The translations under genes were made by a program, and so were the position numbers. From a virus, in IMG/VR virus record IMGVR_UViG_3300031259_000036, positions 1 to 32,799 of that record: 32,799 nt of DNA. One strand, given 5' to 3'. Position 1 is the stretch's first letter. Each line of letters begins with the position of its first letter. This document shows, piece after piece, positions 23,937 to 31,333 of this stretch. The notes below the pieces were generated by a model, which was not told the DNA's origin, did no database searches, and saw nothing but the letters and a program-made list of their open reading frames with translations.

Positions 23937-24099
23937 AGTATTCTCTCCACTCTGCTGCGGACTGCATCAGCTCAGCTGCAGTCCAATCATCGCGATGAAA
24001 CTGACGCGGCAGTCGGTCCAAAGCATTCACATGCTCTACCAAAGTTTCAAGAGCGAACAGGGCGTCACTGAGCTTCGTAGCTAAATAAGCGTCTTCCAT
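23902..24099 (-). CDS. small unknown helical protein
   Basis: 65 residues; the ATG at 24099 follows the upstream stop directly (TAAATG), which supports translation by reinitiation. It is predicted to be mostly helical (LSDALFALETLVEHVNALD, ELMQSAAEWREY). Its end overlaps the MuF start region and contains that gene's ribosome site. No family is recognised. It may help head assembly given its neighbours. Confidence 0.6.
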   Translation of the reverse strand: MEDAYLATKLSDALFALETLVEHVNALDRLPRQFHRDDWTAAELMQSAAEWREYCAPSQRHLRTD

Positions 24100-24618
24100 T
24101 TACTTCTTAGCCTTCCCGTCCAACACGCAATCAAGCGCTTTGTGCAACCTTGCTCTGCGGCCGAGGGACTGGGAAGAGTCTTTGGCACGCGACTGGAGCT
24201 TAGTCTCTACAAATTGCTTTGCTGCAGCTTCTGTAGGAAAAGTTTTTGTAAGCTTCAAGCCTCTGCCGTGAATATACGCCACCCACTCATCATTGTGGTC
24301 GCCTCTAAACACGTCAGCTAGAATTGGATACGCTTTATTTGTTCTATCGACATAGGCAGAACTGCCACCCATAGTCTCCCAAGAGGCTACCTGGGAATCT
24401 TTAGCAAATGCACCGCGGTGTAATTGGGCGCGGTCGGTAGCCTTTGCCTTTTTAGCGGCTATCTCTTTCTTGAGTGCCGCAATATGATCGTACATAGCTC
24501 GCCAGCGCTGTGTCCCTTCAAACTTACCTTTGAACTTATCAGCGTGCTCTTTGAAGGATTTCTCGGCATTATGCAGAGTATCTTCGAGGTCCTTCAAACT
24601 GTACACGTAGTCTGCCAT
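24100..24618 (-). CDS. unknown charged head-locus protein with AKDS motifs
   Basis: 172 residues from the ATG at 24618, just beyond the upstream stop; an ATG-like start at 24642 would overlap that gene. The first 65 residues are a Lys/Glu-rich coiled-coil-like helix (LEDTLHNAEKSFKEHADKF, IAALKKEIAAKKAKA). A middle part (EWVAYIHGRGLKLTKTFPTE, AAKQFVETKL) looks folded. AKDS occurs twice (AFAKDSQVAS and SRAKDSSQSL), as in the 667-residue protein. It stands between terminase and MuF genes. Function not recognised; it may be an internal or protease-processed head protein. Confidence 0.7.
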   Translation of the reverse strand: MADYVYSLKDLEDTLHNAEKSFKEHADKFKGKFEGTQRWRAMYDHIAALKKEIAAKKAKATDRAQLHRGAFAKDSQVASWETMGGSSAYVDRTNKAYPILADVFRGDHNDEWVAYIHGRGLKLTKTFPTEAAAKQFVETKLQSRAKDSSQSLGRRARLHKALDCVLDGKAKK

Positions 24619-24619
24619 T

Positions 24620-24955
24620 TTAGTTTTCCATCCCGCTCGCATGAGCTGTTAGTCCGGTCTCGCGTCCATATGTGTCGACCATGGACCAAGCTTCATCACT
24701 TAGCCAGAGATAACCAAAGAACCCCGGACCTCGAGGATGTGACTTCATCTTGCAGACCTTTCCACGAGCCAGCTTCAAGTTAATGACGCCCTCGACTGGG
24801 GCGCCTGCGGCTTTGAAGTTTTCAAGCAGAAACTGATTAAAGGCAGTAGGCGTCAGCTTGTTTTTCCAGCAGGCCCCGATCTCTTGGGCATCGATGGTGA
24901 TCATGATCGGCTCTTCATGCAGTATCTGAGCTGCAGCGGTTTGTGCTGTGTCCAT
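24620..24955 (-). CDS. small unknown protein after the large terminase
   Basis: 111 residues, start at 24955. It contains LTPTAFNQFLLENFKAAGAP, VINLKLARGKVCKMKSHPRG and FFGYLWLSDEAWSMV, a mixed alpha/beta chain with no enzymatic motif that I recognise. The stop and the next start are separated by one base. The gap upstream (24956-25041) holds only a 6-bp inverted repeat, GTGGAG at 24983 and CTCCAC at 24997, with no T tract. Position between terminase and head genes suggests an accessory role in packaging or head assembly. Confidence 0.65.
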   Translation of the reverse strand: MDTAQTAAAQILHEEPIMITIDAQEIGACWKNKLTPTAFNQFLLENFKAAGAPVEGVINLKLARGKVCKMKSHPRGPGFFGYLWLSDEAWSMVDTYGRETGLTAHASGMEN

Positions 24956-25041
24956 TTTGTGGCACTCCTACAAGTATGAATGGTGGAGCCTGGTGACTCC
25001 ACACGGAATTTCTTGGTACTTAGGCAAGGAAACACGCGCCC

Positions 25042-26295
25042 TTAGCCTCCTGTAAGCCGCCAGCGAGGCACCTTCTGGTGAATCCCATAGCGAAGTGAAT
25101 CACAGTCATCATCTTCTACTTTGAGCGGCTTTTCAAGTCCTAGCTTAGCAGCTGAGGCATCCCAGGCATAAGTCGGTACACGTTTAGCAAGTTCAGGACA
25201 GCCTTCTTTATTGATGATCAGCTTTCGCTTATGTAGCATTGTGCTGACAGAGTGAATGCCTTCACTTACTGCATTATCCGCTTCAACGATCCAAAAGCCG
25301 CGCATAATGAGCTCAGCTTTAAGACTCGCAGCTTCGGGCGGTATTCTTACTTCACAGCCCATTGCTCCGAATGCTTCAAGGTCATCTGCATACTGGCCGT
25401 CTGTCTTGACCCGCATTTCTTTGACACTGTCCCAGCGTTGTTCACGTGTAGCATAGATGACATCGCCATCATCATAATACTCAATATGCGACTGAACGTG
25501 AGACACACCAGCATCGATGGAGTACCAATGATCGACATGACCGCCTGGATTGCGCAGCCCGACAGGCTCAGTGGCATTTGTGCATGTGTTAAGCTTAGCA
25601 TCCCAGCTATCCCGATAGATCGAGCCTTCAGCAACGACCCACAACCCATCAATATAACGAAGCTTAAACACACCAGTCTGTGATGCAATGATCGCAGCTT
25701 TGGCTCGTTTACTGACGTTGGGATTGTCATCTAAGCTGAAGTGAATTATCTCAAGGTCGTCTTGGAATGCCGGGCTGTCCATTACATCTGCTTTGAGATA
25801 GCAGTATGGATTACCAGGGTTCGTAGACATATAAGCACGCGCCATGTCTGGTGACATACGCATGAACATCTGAGCTAGGAAGCTTTTAGGATACTCAACA
25901 ACCTCGTCCCCGACCCAGATTCCCACGGTGGACCCAAGAATTTGCTTGTAGCTTGCTTCGTCCTTAGCTCCGAGACAGAACCATTGCTTGCCGAACAGGA
26001 ACAGCTCACCAGAAGCGGCATTATATGTATAGTTCTCTCGGCCCGCAATTTCAAATAGATCAAGCAACACATTGCGATAGAGCGTCTGCTTTGTGGCTCC
26101 AGTCATGATACGCTTGCCTGGAACCTCATAACGGCAGAGCTGCACAATGGTCTTGGCGTCGAGCGTAAACGTCTTACTAGAACGCACTGAGCCTTCAAGC
26201 AAGGTGTATCGCTTGTCGAACTGTGGCTCACGCATGATGAATGCATGCGACTTGCGCCCGAATGGCTTCATTACAGCATTACTAGTCGCTGGCAT
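25042..26295 (-). CDS. terL: terminase large subunit (PBSX-type)
   Basis: 417 residues. The ATPase half has a deviant Walker A, GSVRSSKT at 35-42, a Walker B GIWVGDEV at 125-132 with Asp130 and Glu131, and the coupling motif STNPGNP at 157-163. The nuclease half starts with YSIDAGV at 258-264, containing the first metal-binding Asp. This layout is the PBSX-type large terminase that cuts concatemers and pumps DNA through the portal. The start at 26295 overlaps the small subunit by 14 bases; the ATG at 26271 is an alternative, and neither has a clear ribosome site, so coupled translation is likely. Confidence 0.92.
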   Translation of the reverse strand: MPATSNAVMKPFGRKSHAFIMREPQFDKRYTLLEGSVRSSKTFTLDAKTIVQLCRYEVPGKRIMTGATKQTLYRNVLLDLFEIAGRENYTYNAASGELFLFGKQWFCLGAKDEASYKQILGSTVGIWVGDEVVEYPKSFLAQMFMRMSPDMARAYMSTNPGNPYCYLKADVMDSPAFQDDLEIIHFSLDDNPNVSKRAKAAIIASQTGVFKLRYIDGLWVVAEGSIYRDSWDAKLNTCTNATEPVGLRNPGGHVDHWYSIDAGVSHVQSHIEYYDDGDVIYATREQRWDSVKEMRVKTDGQYADDLEAFGAMGCEVRIPPEAASLKAELIMRGFWIVEADNAVSEGIHSVSTMLHKRKLIINKEGCPELAKRVPTYAWDASAAKLGLEKPLKVEDDDCDSLRYGIHQKVPRWRLTGG

Positions 26296-27121
26296 CTACG
26301 GGCCCGCTTTTCAGTGCCGCGAACAAAGCTTCGAGTTGCTCATTATGTCCACCACTTGGTGGCTCAGCGTTCTTGCCGTGCTTTTTTGGAAGCATATGGG
26401 AAAGCGACCACTGATACGCATTAAAAATGAGTGTACTGCGTGCGACGTTGTCAATGATACGAGTCTCAGTTGACGCGCCATATTGGTCACTGTTTTTCGT
26501 CACCGTGAGCTCGGTGAGCAGCGGCTTTAATGCGGCCTGCTGAGCTCGTTCTTCGTATAAAGTGACGAGTACAGATTTGGCACGCATATAGCGCGCGGAG
26601 AATGGATGGTCTTTGTCGTGGATCCACGAAAGCAATTTCGACACATTAGGCATATTAGGCATCATGCCGATATCATCGAGTGAAACACCAGTAGAAACTA
26701 GCTCAAACAATGCCACATCTAGCTCATCTGTGTAAGCAATAGATGGACGACCAATTTTGCCTGGAATCTTTTCGAGCACTAAGTTTGGCTTAGGCGAACC
26801 AACTACACGCCGCTGTACTTTGGGCTTTGCTGCCCTGACCTTTGCAAGCTCTTCTGCCGCAGTTTTACGCCGCTCAAGAATACGCTGTTCACGCTCTGCT
26901 TTTTTAACAAGACGACGGCGCTCTACTTCAGCTTCGTAAAATGCAAGCTGCTTTGGACCGACATTAGGCTTCTTCTTAGCTACAGGCGCCGTCACCTTAG
27001 CAGGCTTCTTCTTAGCTACAGGCGCCGTCACCTTAGCAGGCTTCTTCTTAGCTACAGGCGCCGTCACCTTAGCAGGCTTAGTGGGCGGCGTGCCCTTACC
27101 TGTTTTCTTGGTGGGTGCCAT
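26282..27121 (-). CDS. terS: terminase small subunit with Lys-rich repeat N-terminus
   Basis: 279 residues from the ATG at 27121, with GGAG eight bases upstream; the frame extends to 27160 but crosses a hairpin. Residues about 12-50 are basic, with three exact copies of PAKVTAPVAKKK. A charged coiled-coil region follows. The DNA-binding core is near residues 125-200: GRPSIAYTDELDVALFELV, VSLDDIGMMPNMPNVSKLLS and an ARYMRAKSV helix, resembling Sf6-type small terminases. It recognises the packaging site and hands DNA to the large subunit, whose gene overlaps. The unusually long basic arm may add non-specific DNA binding. Confidence 0.82.
   Translation of the reverse strand: MAPTKKTGKGTPPTKPAKVTAPVAKKKPAKVTAPVAKKKPAKVTAPVAKKKPNVGPKQLAFYEAEVERRRLVKKAEREQRILERRKTAAEELAKVRAAKPKVQRRVVGSPKPNLVLEKIPGKIGRPSIAYTDELDVALFELVSTGVSLDDIGMMPNMPNVSKLLSWIHDKDHPFSARYMRAKSVLVTLYEERAQQAALKPLLTELTVTKNSDQYGASTETRIIDNVARSTLIFNAYQWSLSHMLPKKHGKNAEPPSGGHNEQLEALFAALKSGPVDASD
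26967..27074 (-). repeat. three exact 36-bp tandem repeats in terS
   Basis: Units at 26967-27002, 27003-27038 and 27039-27074 are identical base for base. Each encodes 12 residues, PAKVTAPVAKKK. The perfect identity indicates recent expansion by slippage or unequal recombination and predicts length variation between related phages. Confidence 0.95.
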
Positions 27122-27147
27122 GATGTATCTCCGTAGACAAAGAAATA

Positions 27148-27175
27148 GCGACCTAAGCACAATGGCCTAGGTCGC
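27148..27175 (-). terminator. hairpin between the tRNA region and terS, possible terminator
   Basis: GCGACCTA at 27148-27155 pairs with TAGGTCGC at 27168-27175 (8 bp, 12-base loop). On the minus strand TATTTCTTTG follows. It could end transcripts carrying the tRNAs or separate them from terS; the T tract is interrupted, so strength is uncertain. Confidence 0.45.
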
Positions 27176-27452
27176 TCACATATGTGACGGTCTTGCCGCG
27201 TACCGTCTTGGTGCCCCACTTGGCTAGTTTATTGGAGGAACAGGTCCGTCCTAAATGATGATCTGTACAAATCACCTTAGCCGCTTTTTGGCACTCCCTT
27301 TGTAAAATTGGTCGGAGTAGATGGATTCGAACCACCGGCCCTCTGTTCCCAAAACAGATGCGCTGACCAAACTGCGCTATACTCCGATACCGCCATTGCT
27401 CTCCATGGCTTAAAGTCACGCCACTGTAGCAGGTGTCGCATGTTGTGCACAT
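27153..27452 (-). CDS. doubtful small frame running through tRNA-Pro
   Basis: An open frame of 99 codons runs from an ATG at 27452 to a TAG inside the hairpin at 27153. The parts outside the tRNA look protein-like: FMCTTCDTCYSGVTLSHG before it and ICTDHHLGRTCSSNKLAKWG after it, both Cys-rich as in small zinc-binding proteins. The middle is the tRNA-Pro sequence. No good ribosome site precedes 27452 or the shorter GTG start at 27275. It may be a short gene of about 40 residues from 27275 or only chance. Listed because nothing else explains 27176-27308. Confidence 0.25.
   Translation of the reverse strand: MCTTCDTCYSGVTLSHGEQWRYRSIAQFGQRICFGNRGPVVRIHLLRPILQRECQKAAKVICTDHHLGRTCSSNKLAKWGTKTVRGKTVTYVSDLGHCA
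27309..27386 (-). tRNA. tRNA-Pro (anticodon UGG)
   Basis: The minus strand folds as a full cloverleaf: acceptor CGGAGTA/TACTCCG, D stem GCGC/GCGC, anticodon stem TCTGT/ACAGA with loop TTTGGGA (anticodon TGG), 5-base variable loop, T arm GGTGG-TTCGAAT-CCATC, discriminator A and an encoded CCA. It probably supplements host decoding of CCN proline codons. Confidence 0.93.
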
Positions 27453-27482
27453 AAAGTCCGGTTCTTCACTGTGTTCAATCTT

Positions 27483-27556
27483 TGGCAGGAGATGTAGGGA
27501 TCGAACCTACAAGCTCGGTTTTGGAGACCGACAGTTTGCCATTAGCTTAATCTCCT
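27483..27556 (-). tRNA. tRNA-Trp (anticodon CCA)
   Basis: The minus strand has acceptor AGGAGAT/ATCTCCT, a weak D stem AGCT/AACT with one mismatch, anticodon stem TCGGT/ACCGA with loop CTCCAAA (anticodon CCA), T arm GTAGG-TTCGATC-CCTAC, discriminator G as usual for tRNA-Trp, and an encoded CCA. Its 5' end lies four bases below the stop of the 46-residue gene. The imperfect D arm is the only odd point. Confidence 0.9.
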
Positions 27557-27560
27557 GTGC

Positions 27561-27701
27561 TTAGTCTTTTGTCCACTCAGCACTCTCGGCCTCCGCCGCA
27601 TCTTTAGGCTCTGTCGAGTCAGACCCATCAGAAGCTGGAGCTGTGTCCTCAAGAATCATTTGGCGAAGCTCATCAAGCGTAGGCAGGCGTTTTTCAGACA
27701 T
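27561..27701 (-). CDS. 46-residue acidic protein upstream of the tRNAs
   Basis: ATG at 27701 with GGAG six bases upstream and a TAA at 27561. The protein begins MSEKRLPTLDELRQMILED and continues with an acidic, Ser/Ala-rich disordered tail (DGSDSTEPKDAAEAESAEW). The N-terminal helix may be an interaction motif. It follows the 58-residue gene by one base, so it belongs to the same transcript. No family is recognised. The ribosome site and tight spacing support it despite its size. Confidence 0.65.
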   Translation of the reverse strand: MSEKRLPTLDELRQMILEDTAPASDGSDSTEPKDAAEAESAEWTKD

Positions 27702-27702
27702 A

Positions 27703-27879
27703 CTAACTCCACGGAGTATAGCTCAAAGCTGCTTCATTGACAAGCTTAGCATAACCTTTGACAAGGTAGAACCCAGCGCCTGTGCACTCAATGACCACCG
27801 TGCTGTTTGCATTAGCACCGGCTATTCTTGGGTGTAAGTAAACAACATCTTTAACTTTAAACCCTGTGAATCTGCTCAT
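27703..27879 (-). CDS. 58-residue protein with a small beta-barrel look
   Basis: The ATG at 27879 overlaps the stop of the preceding gene as ATGA; the longer frame up to 28014 is a shadow. The chain MSRFTGFKVKDVVYLHPRIA, then TVVIECTGAGFYLVKGYAKL, is a run of short beta-strands, as in SH3- or KOW-like small domains. A translational regulator or nucleic-acid-binding role is possible but not shown. It is part of the leftmost-transcribed group that starts the late operon. Confidence 0.65.
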   Translation of the reverse strand: MSRFTGFKVKDVVYLHPRIAGANANSTVVIECTGAGFYLVKGYAKLVNEAALSYTPWS

Positions 27880-28367
27880 CCTGTTTTCTGTAAGCCCCAT
27901 GTACGAAATCCCATTAAAGCCTCGCCGGTCTCCAAGCCTGCAGCAACAGGCGACCACATCCCGCCAACATTGACAGGCACAATAGCTGTAATGGGACCAG
28001 CTGAAGAAACACAAGTATCAGCGCCACCAACAAGCCGGTGAGTTTCCACTGAAACCATCATTTCAGCTTCTAGGCGACTAATATGCCTATGTGATGCAAA
28101 CTTTTCGTCTCGATTCAGTTTTGGTTTACCGGTTTTATAGCAGCAGGGCCAAATTGACCAGTGCTCAAGGCGTGCGGCTTCTTCAACAGAGAGCAGGCAA
28201 AACTTCACAGCCATTTGCAGATACCTGTGCCTAGGGTTTGCGTTAGTCGACTGGATATCGTACCAGTGGGACGCCTCCTCAACCCTTAGGGAGAAAGCAG
28301 CATAGCAGAGTACGCCCTCCGCACAGCTATTCAACAAAGCATTGCTAGTGTCAATCAACAAGTTCAA
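27876..28367 (-). CDS. unknown protein, first gene of the minus-strand operon
   Basis: 163 residues starting at 28367 at the edge of the AT-rich control region. It contains YAAFSLRVEEASHWYDIQ and LLSVEEAARLEHWSIWPCCYKTG, with a helical character and two adjacent cysteines, and a Gly/Val-rich end. No domain is recognised. It is followed by coupled small genes and then the tRNAs and terminase. It could be a regulator of late transcription from its first position, but the sequence gives no direct support. Confidence 0.55.
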   Translation of the reverse strand: MNLLIDTSNALLNSCAEGVLCYAAFSLRVEEASHWYDIQSTNANPRHRYLQMAVKFCLLSVEEAARLEHWSIWPCCYKTGKPKLNRDEKFASHRHISRLEAEMMVSVETHRLVGGADTCVSSAGPITAIVPVNVGGMWSPVAAGLETGEALMGFRTWGLQKTG

Positions 28368-28449
28368 TTGTAAACTGCGAACGGCGCTGTAACGGCGAGA
28401 AAATACACAGAAGCGGCAAAATTCGGCTTAACTGGTTTCTTTTCTGCTT

Positions 28450-28516
28450 GATAGTTCACAATAGTTCATTTAAGTCTTTTGTTTTCTTTATTTAACTATT
28501 AACTATTATAACTATT
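28450..28516. repeat. AACTATT repeat cluster with inverted ATAGTT copies
   Basis: AACTATT occurs at 28494, 28501 and 28510. The reverse complement AATAGTT lies at 28460 and a near copy GATAGTT at 28450, and both ATAGTT copies are followed by CA. The inverted groups can pair across a 27-base AT-rich spacer. This is a plausible repressor operator or initiator-binding site. Confidence 0.6.
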
Positions 28517-28727
28517 AATAAATATTGTATATATATTTAAACTTATTCTTTTACCATCTTATATGTTATGACATGAAAAAGAATAAAATTCCTAATACCA
28601 ATTTCGAACTACGAAAGTACGCGGTTGTTAGTCAGTTGGTAGTTAAAGCTTCCGAGCTCTTTTTGTTATTATAAACATCTTAAGATATGCTTATATGCTT
28701 GTGTATAAAGGGCTTAGCTTTTTGGTG

Positions 28728-28733
28728 TATAAT
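28728..28733 (+). promoter_or_regulatory. sigma-70-type -10 box for the early genes
   Basis: A perfect TATAAT lies 52 bases before the first plus-strand start codon, preceded by GGTG. A convincing -35 hexamer is not present at 16-18 bases; TTGTGT is 23 bases upstream. A second box, TATAAA at 28704, is possible. The promoter is likely by position, but activator help may be required. Confidence 0.4.
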
Positions 28734-28785
28734 TTCTTAAGGTAAGCAGGCTGAATAGTCGCTCAAAAGCCTGCCAGGAGCCCGA

Positions 28786-29304
28786 ATGCGCGGTGCAATT
28801 ATGCTCAGCCTTGATGTGGACATTTTGGCACGTCTACATCAATGCACAACTCAAGCTACACAGTCCGATGAGCTAGCAATTATGCTCGGCCTTTACGACT
28901 CCACGGCGATAGAAGTCCCATTAATGGCTACCGTGAAGCCCATTATTGTACCAAAGTACGACGAGTATTTCTTCACGCCTGACAAATATAAAGAGCTTCA
29001 AAAGCTTGTTAAGTCAACTAAAACCGGCTATGATCTATTAAATTATGCTGCTTTACATGATCCAAATGGCAAAGCTTTTATTCTGAAAACACGCCATGAA
29101 GCAGGCAAAGTTCTTAAGCGCGCTGCACGACCGCCGAAGCCTTTAAAGGCTCCTAAGCCCGCTAAGCGCCCCGTGATTAATCTAAGTCGTGTTGCTGAAG
29201 CTTTGTTACTTAAAGGTCTGGAGAGTTTTGATGTCCCCTCTATCGCTGGTGGAAGTACGCGCCGCAATGCTGCAAAAGCTACAGACCAGCCTGCTAACGA
29301 GTAA
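28786..29304 (+). CDS. unknown protein preceding primase-helicase
   Basis: 172 residues with AGGAG six bases before the ATG at 28786. The first 90 residues are a folded alpha/beta part (LSLDVDILARLHQC, PKYDEYFFTPDKYKELQKLV); residues 110-130 are Lys/Pro/Ala-rich (RAARPPKPLKAPKPAKRP), a likely nucleic-acid-binding linker, then a short helix. It is the first early gene and overlaps the primase by 74 bases, so it is probably part of the replication module. No family is recognised. Confidence 0.7.
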   Translation: MRGAIMLSLDVDILARLHQCTTQATQSDELAIMLGLYDSTAIEVPLMATVKPIIVPKYDEYFFTPDKYKELQKLVKSTKTGYDLLNYAALHDPNGKAFILKTRHEAGKVLKRAARPPKPLKAPKPAKRPVINLSRVAEALLLKGLESFDVPSIAGGSTRRNAAKATDQPANE

Positions 29305-31333
29305 GCATGCACAACAACTGAAAATACAACCGATGACAGAGCGTGAAGCTGCGGAACTAGGAGTTAGTCCAAGCTGGGCCGGTTTCAAAATTCCGTATTT
29401 TACACCAGAAGGTGCTATTGATAAAGGTTTCTTCCGCTACCGTTTTTGGCCCGACAGTAAGCCAAGCTCAGGCTTTGCTGCCATAGCTGAGCCAACAAGG
29501 AAACTACGCTATGTACAGCCCAAGAACACAGAGCTGCATGTTTATATGCCGCCGGTGCTCAGCACATCGTGGCGTGACATTATGAATGACGCCGCTCAGC
29601 CGCTCTGTATAACAGAAGGTGAGCTCAAAGCTGCCTGCGCATGTGTAAGTGGCTTCACTATGTTAGGACTCGGTGGAGTATTCAGCTGGACAAGCAAGAA
29701 GCATCAACAGCCATTGATTCCCATCCTTGAGGAATTTGTTTGGGAAAGCCGCGACATTTACTTATGCTTTGACAGCGACCAGACAAGCAACCCATTGGTG
29801 CAGTTGGCTGCAAGCCGCTTAGCCTTAGTATTGACAGCACGCGGCGCAAAGGTTCACGACGTTATTATCCCAGATGGCGCTGGTGGTGCAAAGCAGGGCG
29901 TAGATGACTTCATGGTCGCGCGGGGCGCGGAGGCCTTCGAAAAACTGATCGAAGACGCGAAGCCCATCGGCGCTGGAGTCGAGCTTCATCGGCTTAATGA
30001 AGAAGTAGGCTTGTTGTGGAGCGGCGGTGCAGCGGGGCACGTCGTGCGCTTGTCTGACGGCTTCGTTATGAAGCCCCTAGCTTTTACGCAATCATTTTAT
30101 CGCGATCGTACGTATTCAGAATTTACGCTTAATGCGCAAGGTCAGCCGGGTACGCTTCGTGTTAAACGGGCGGCAGAAGAGTGGCTAGGTTGGCGCAGTC
30201 GTACACTCATGGGCGAGATCACTTATGAACCTGGTAAACCGCAAATTACGGCTGAAGGCAACTATAATATATGGCGGTCCAGTGGACTAGAGCCCATTAA
30301 AGGCGACATTAGCCCGTGGACTCATTTGATGGGACATATGTTTAAGGACCTACGACCAGAGCAGTTTAGATGGCTAGAACAGTGGCTTGCTTGGCCATTG
30401 CAGTATCTAGGCGCGAAGATGTATAGTTGCGTATTGCTTTGGAGTCATACAGGCGGTACAGGAAAGAATTTGCTAGCAGAAGTTATGTGCCTGTTGTATG
30501 GCCCATCTAATTCTGTCACTATTGGTAGTCGTGAGCTAACTGCTGCATTTAACGGTTGGGCAGAGGGTAAGCAGTTTGTTGTAGGCGACGAGATCACGCT
30601 TGACGACAAGCGGCAAACGAGCAATGCGCTTAAGTCTATGCTGACGAGCACAAAAATTCGTGTAAACCGCAAAGGCGTTGAGAGCTACGAGATCGACGAC
30701 CGCGCTAACTATGTGCTGACAAGCAATGATCCTTTGTCGGTTGTGCAAGAGCAAGGAGCAAGGCGCACATTTATTCATCAGGTAAACGAAGAGCCATACG
30801 GGGACGCAAGAGGCCGAGCGTTAAAGAAGTGGGCAAGTGAGGGCGGAGCTGCACATGTGCTCTACCATTTGGTTAAAGAAGTTGACCTATCCGATTTCTC
30901 TCCCACTGCCAAGCCGCCGGACACGGATAGCTTTATTGACGCTGTAGCTTATAGTCGTAGTGATATTGACACATGGGCCGTAGCTGTGCGGGCAGATCCC
31001 GATACTTACCTTACAAGTAATCGAGCCAAGTTCGACGGGGGCAAAGAACAAAAGGCATATGATGTGTATACGCCAGCAGAACTGCTGAAGCTGTACGACC
31101 CAGAGGACAAAAAGAAAGTCAGCTTACGCGCTTTAGGCATCGCGCTTGACCGAGCGGGCTTCAAGAAAGCGCTCTATAACAATGGCCGGCTCGGAAACAT
31201 TCGGTCCACATTTTGGTTAGTACGTAGTACAGTGAACGTAACAAGCACAGTCGCCGCTAAGATGTACCAGCAAGAACGTGGCGTAGGCGATAAAACAGCT
31301 AGTGTGAGCAAGTTTGGAAAGAGAGTGCAATAG
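29231..31333 (+). CDS. primase-helicase (Toprim plus SF3 helicase)
   Basis: 700 residues from the ATG at 29231, with GGAGAG about five bases upstream; later starts at 29267 and 29333 lack a good site. Residues 35-75 are the usual primase-like N-terminus (AAELGVSPSWAGFKIPYFTP). The DUF3854-type Toprim domain has ITEGELKAA near 127-135 and FDSD at 180-183. The SF3 helicase domain has Walker A HTGGTGKN at 406-413, Walker B VVGDEI at 450-455, sensor LTSND near 496 and Arg pair near 511. It makes primers and unwinds the phage origin. The last 16 residues lie in a DNA segment repeated 220 bases downstream, so the present C-terminus may be secondary. Confidence 0.92.
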   Translation: MSPLSLVEVRAAMLQKLQTSLLTSKHAQQLKIQPMTEREAAELGVSPSWAGFKIPYFTPEGAIDKGFFRYRFWPDSKPSSGFAAIAEPTRKLRYVQPKNTELHVYMPPVLSTSWRDIMNDAAQPLCITEGELKAACACVSGFTMLGLGGVFSWTSKKHQQPLIPILEEFVWESRDIYLCFDSDQTSNPLVQLAASRLALVLTARGAKVHDVIIPDGAGGAKQGVDDFMVARGAEAFEKLIEDAKPIGAGVELHRLNEEVGLLWSGGAAGHVVRLSDGFVMKPLAFTQSFYRDRTYSEFTLNAQGQPGTLRVKRAAEEWLGWRSRTLMGEITYEPGKPQITAEGNYNIWRSSGLEPIKGDISPWTHLMGHMFKDLRPEQFRWLEQWLAWPLQYLGAKMYSCVLLWSHTGGTGKNLLAEVMCLLYGPSNSVTIGSRELTAAFNGWAEGKQFVVGDEITLDDKRQTSNALKSMLTSTKIRVNRKGVESYEIDDRANYVLTSNDPLSVVQEQGARRTFIHQVNEEPYGDARGRALKKWASEGGAAHVLYHLVKEVDLSDFSPTAKPPDTDSFIDAVAYSRSDIDTWAVAVRADPDTYLTSNRAKFDGGKEQKAYDVYTPAELLKLYDPEDKKKVSLRALGIALDRAGFKKALYNNGRLGNIRSTFWLVRSTVNVTSTVAAKMYQQERGVGDKTASVSKFGKRVQ
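31280..31323 (+). repeat. 44-bp direct repeat, copy 1 (end of primase gene)
   Basis: This matches 31500-31543 with one mismatch (T at 31291 against C at 31511). It encodes GVGDKTASVSKFGKR in the primase frame. The pair is spaced exactly 220 bases. Confidence 0.97.

Larger units (their letters stand above)
28368..28785. promoter_or_regulatory. AT-rich divergent control region
   Basis: This 418-base stretch separates the minus-strand late operon from the plus-strand early genes and has no gene. It is strongly AT-rich from about 28440 to 28610, with repeated AACTATT and inverted ATAGTT elements, and has TATAAT-like boxes on both strands. It must hold at least two divergent promoters. The AT-rich repeated core could also serve as an operator array or replication origin. 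Confidence 0.7.

Noticed and set aside
24983-25002. Terminator after the large terminase
   Set aside because: There is a 6-bp stem (GTGGAG/CTCCAC), but no T tract follows on either strand.
26967-27074. CRISPR array
   Set aside because: The 36-bp repeats are directly adjacent without spacers and lie inside the small terminase coding sequence.
28615-28665. tRNA-like 5' half (GTCAGTTGGTAG resembling a D arm)
   Set aside because: No T arm, no matching acceptor strand and no stable anticodon stem follow, so it is probably chance resemblance.
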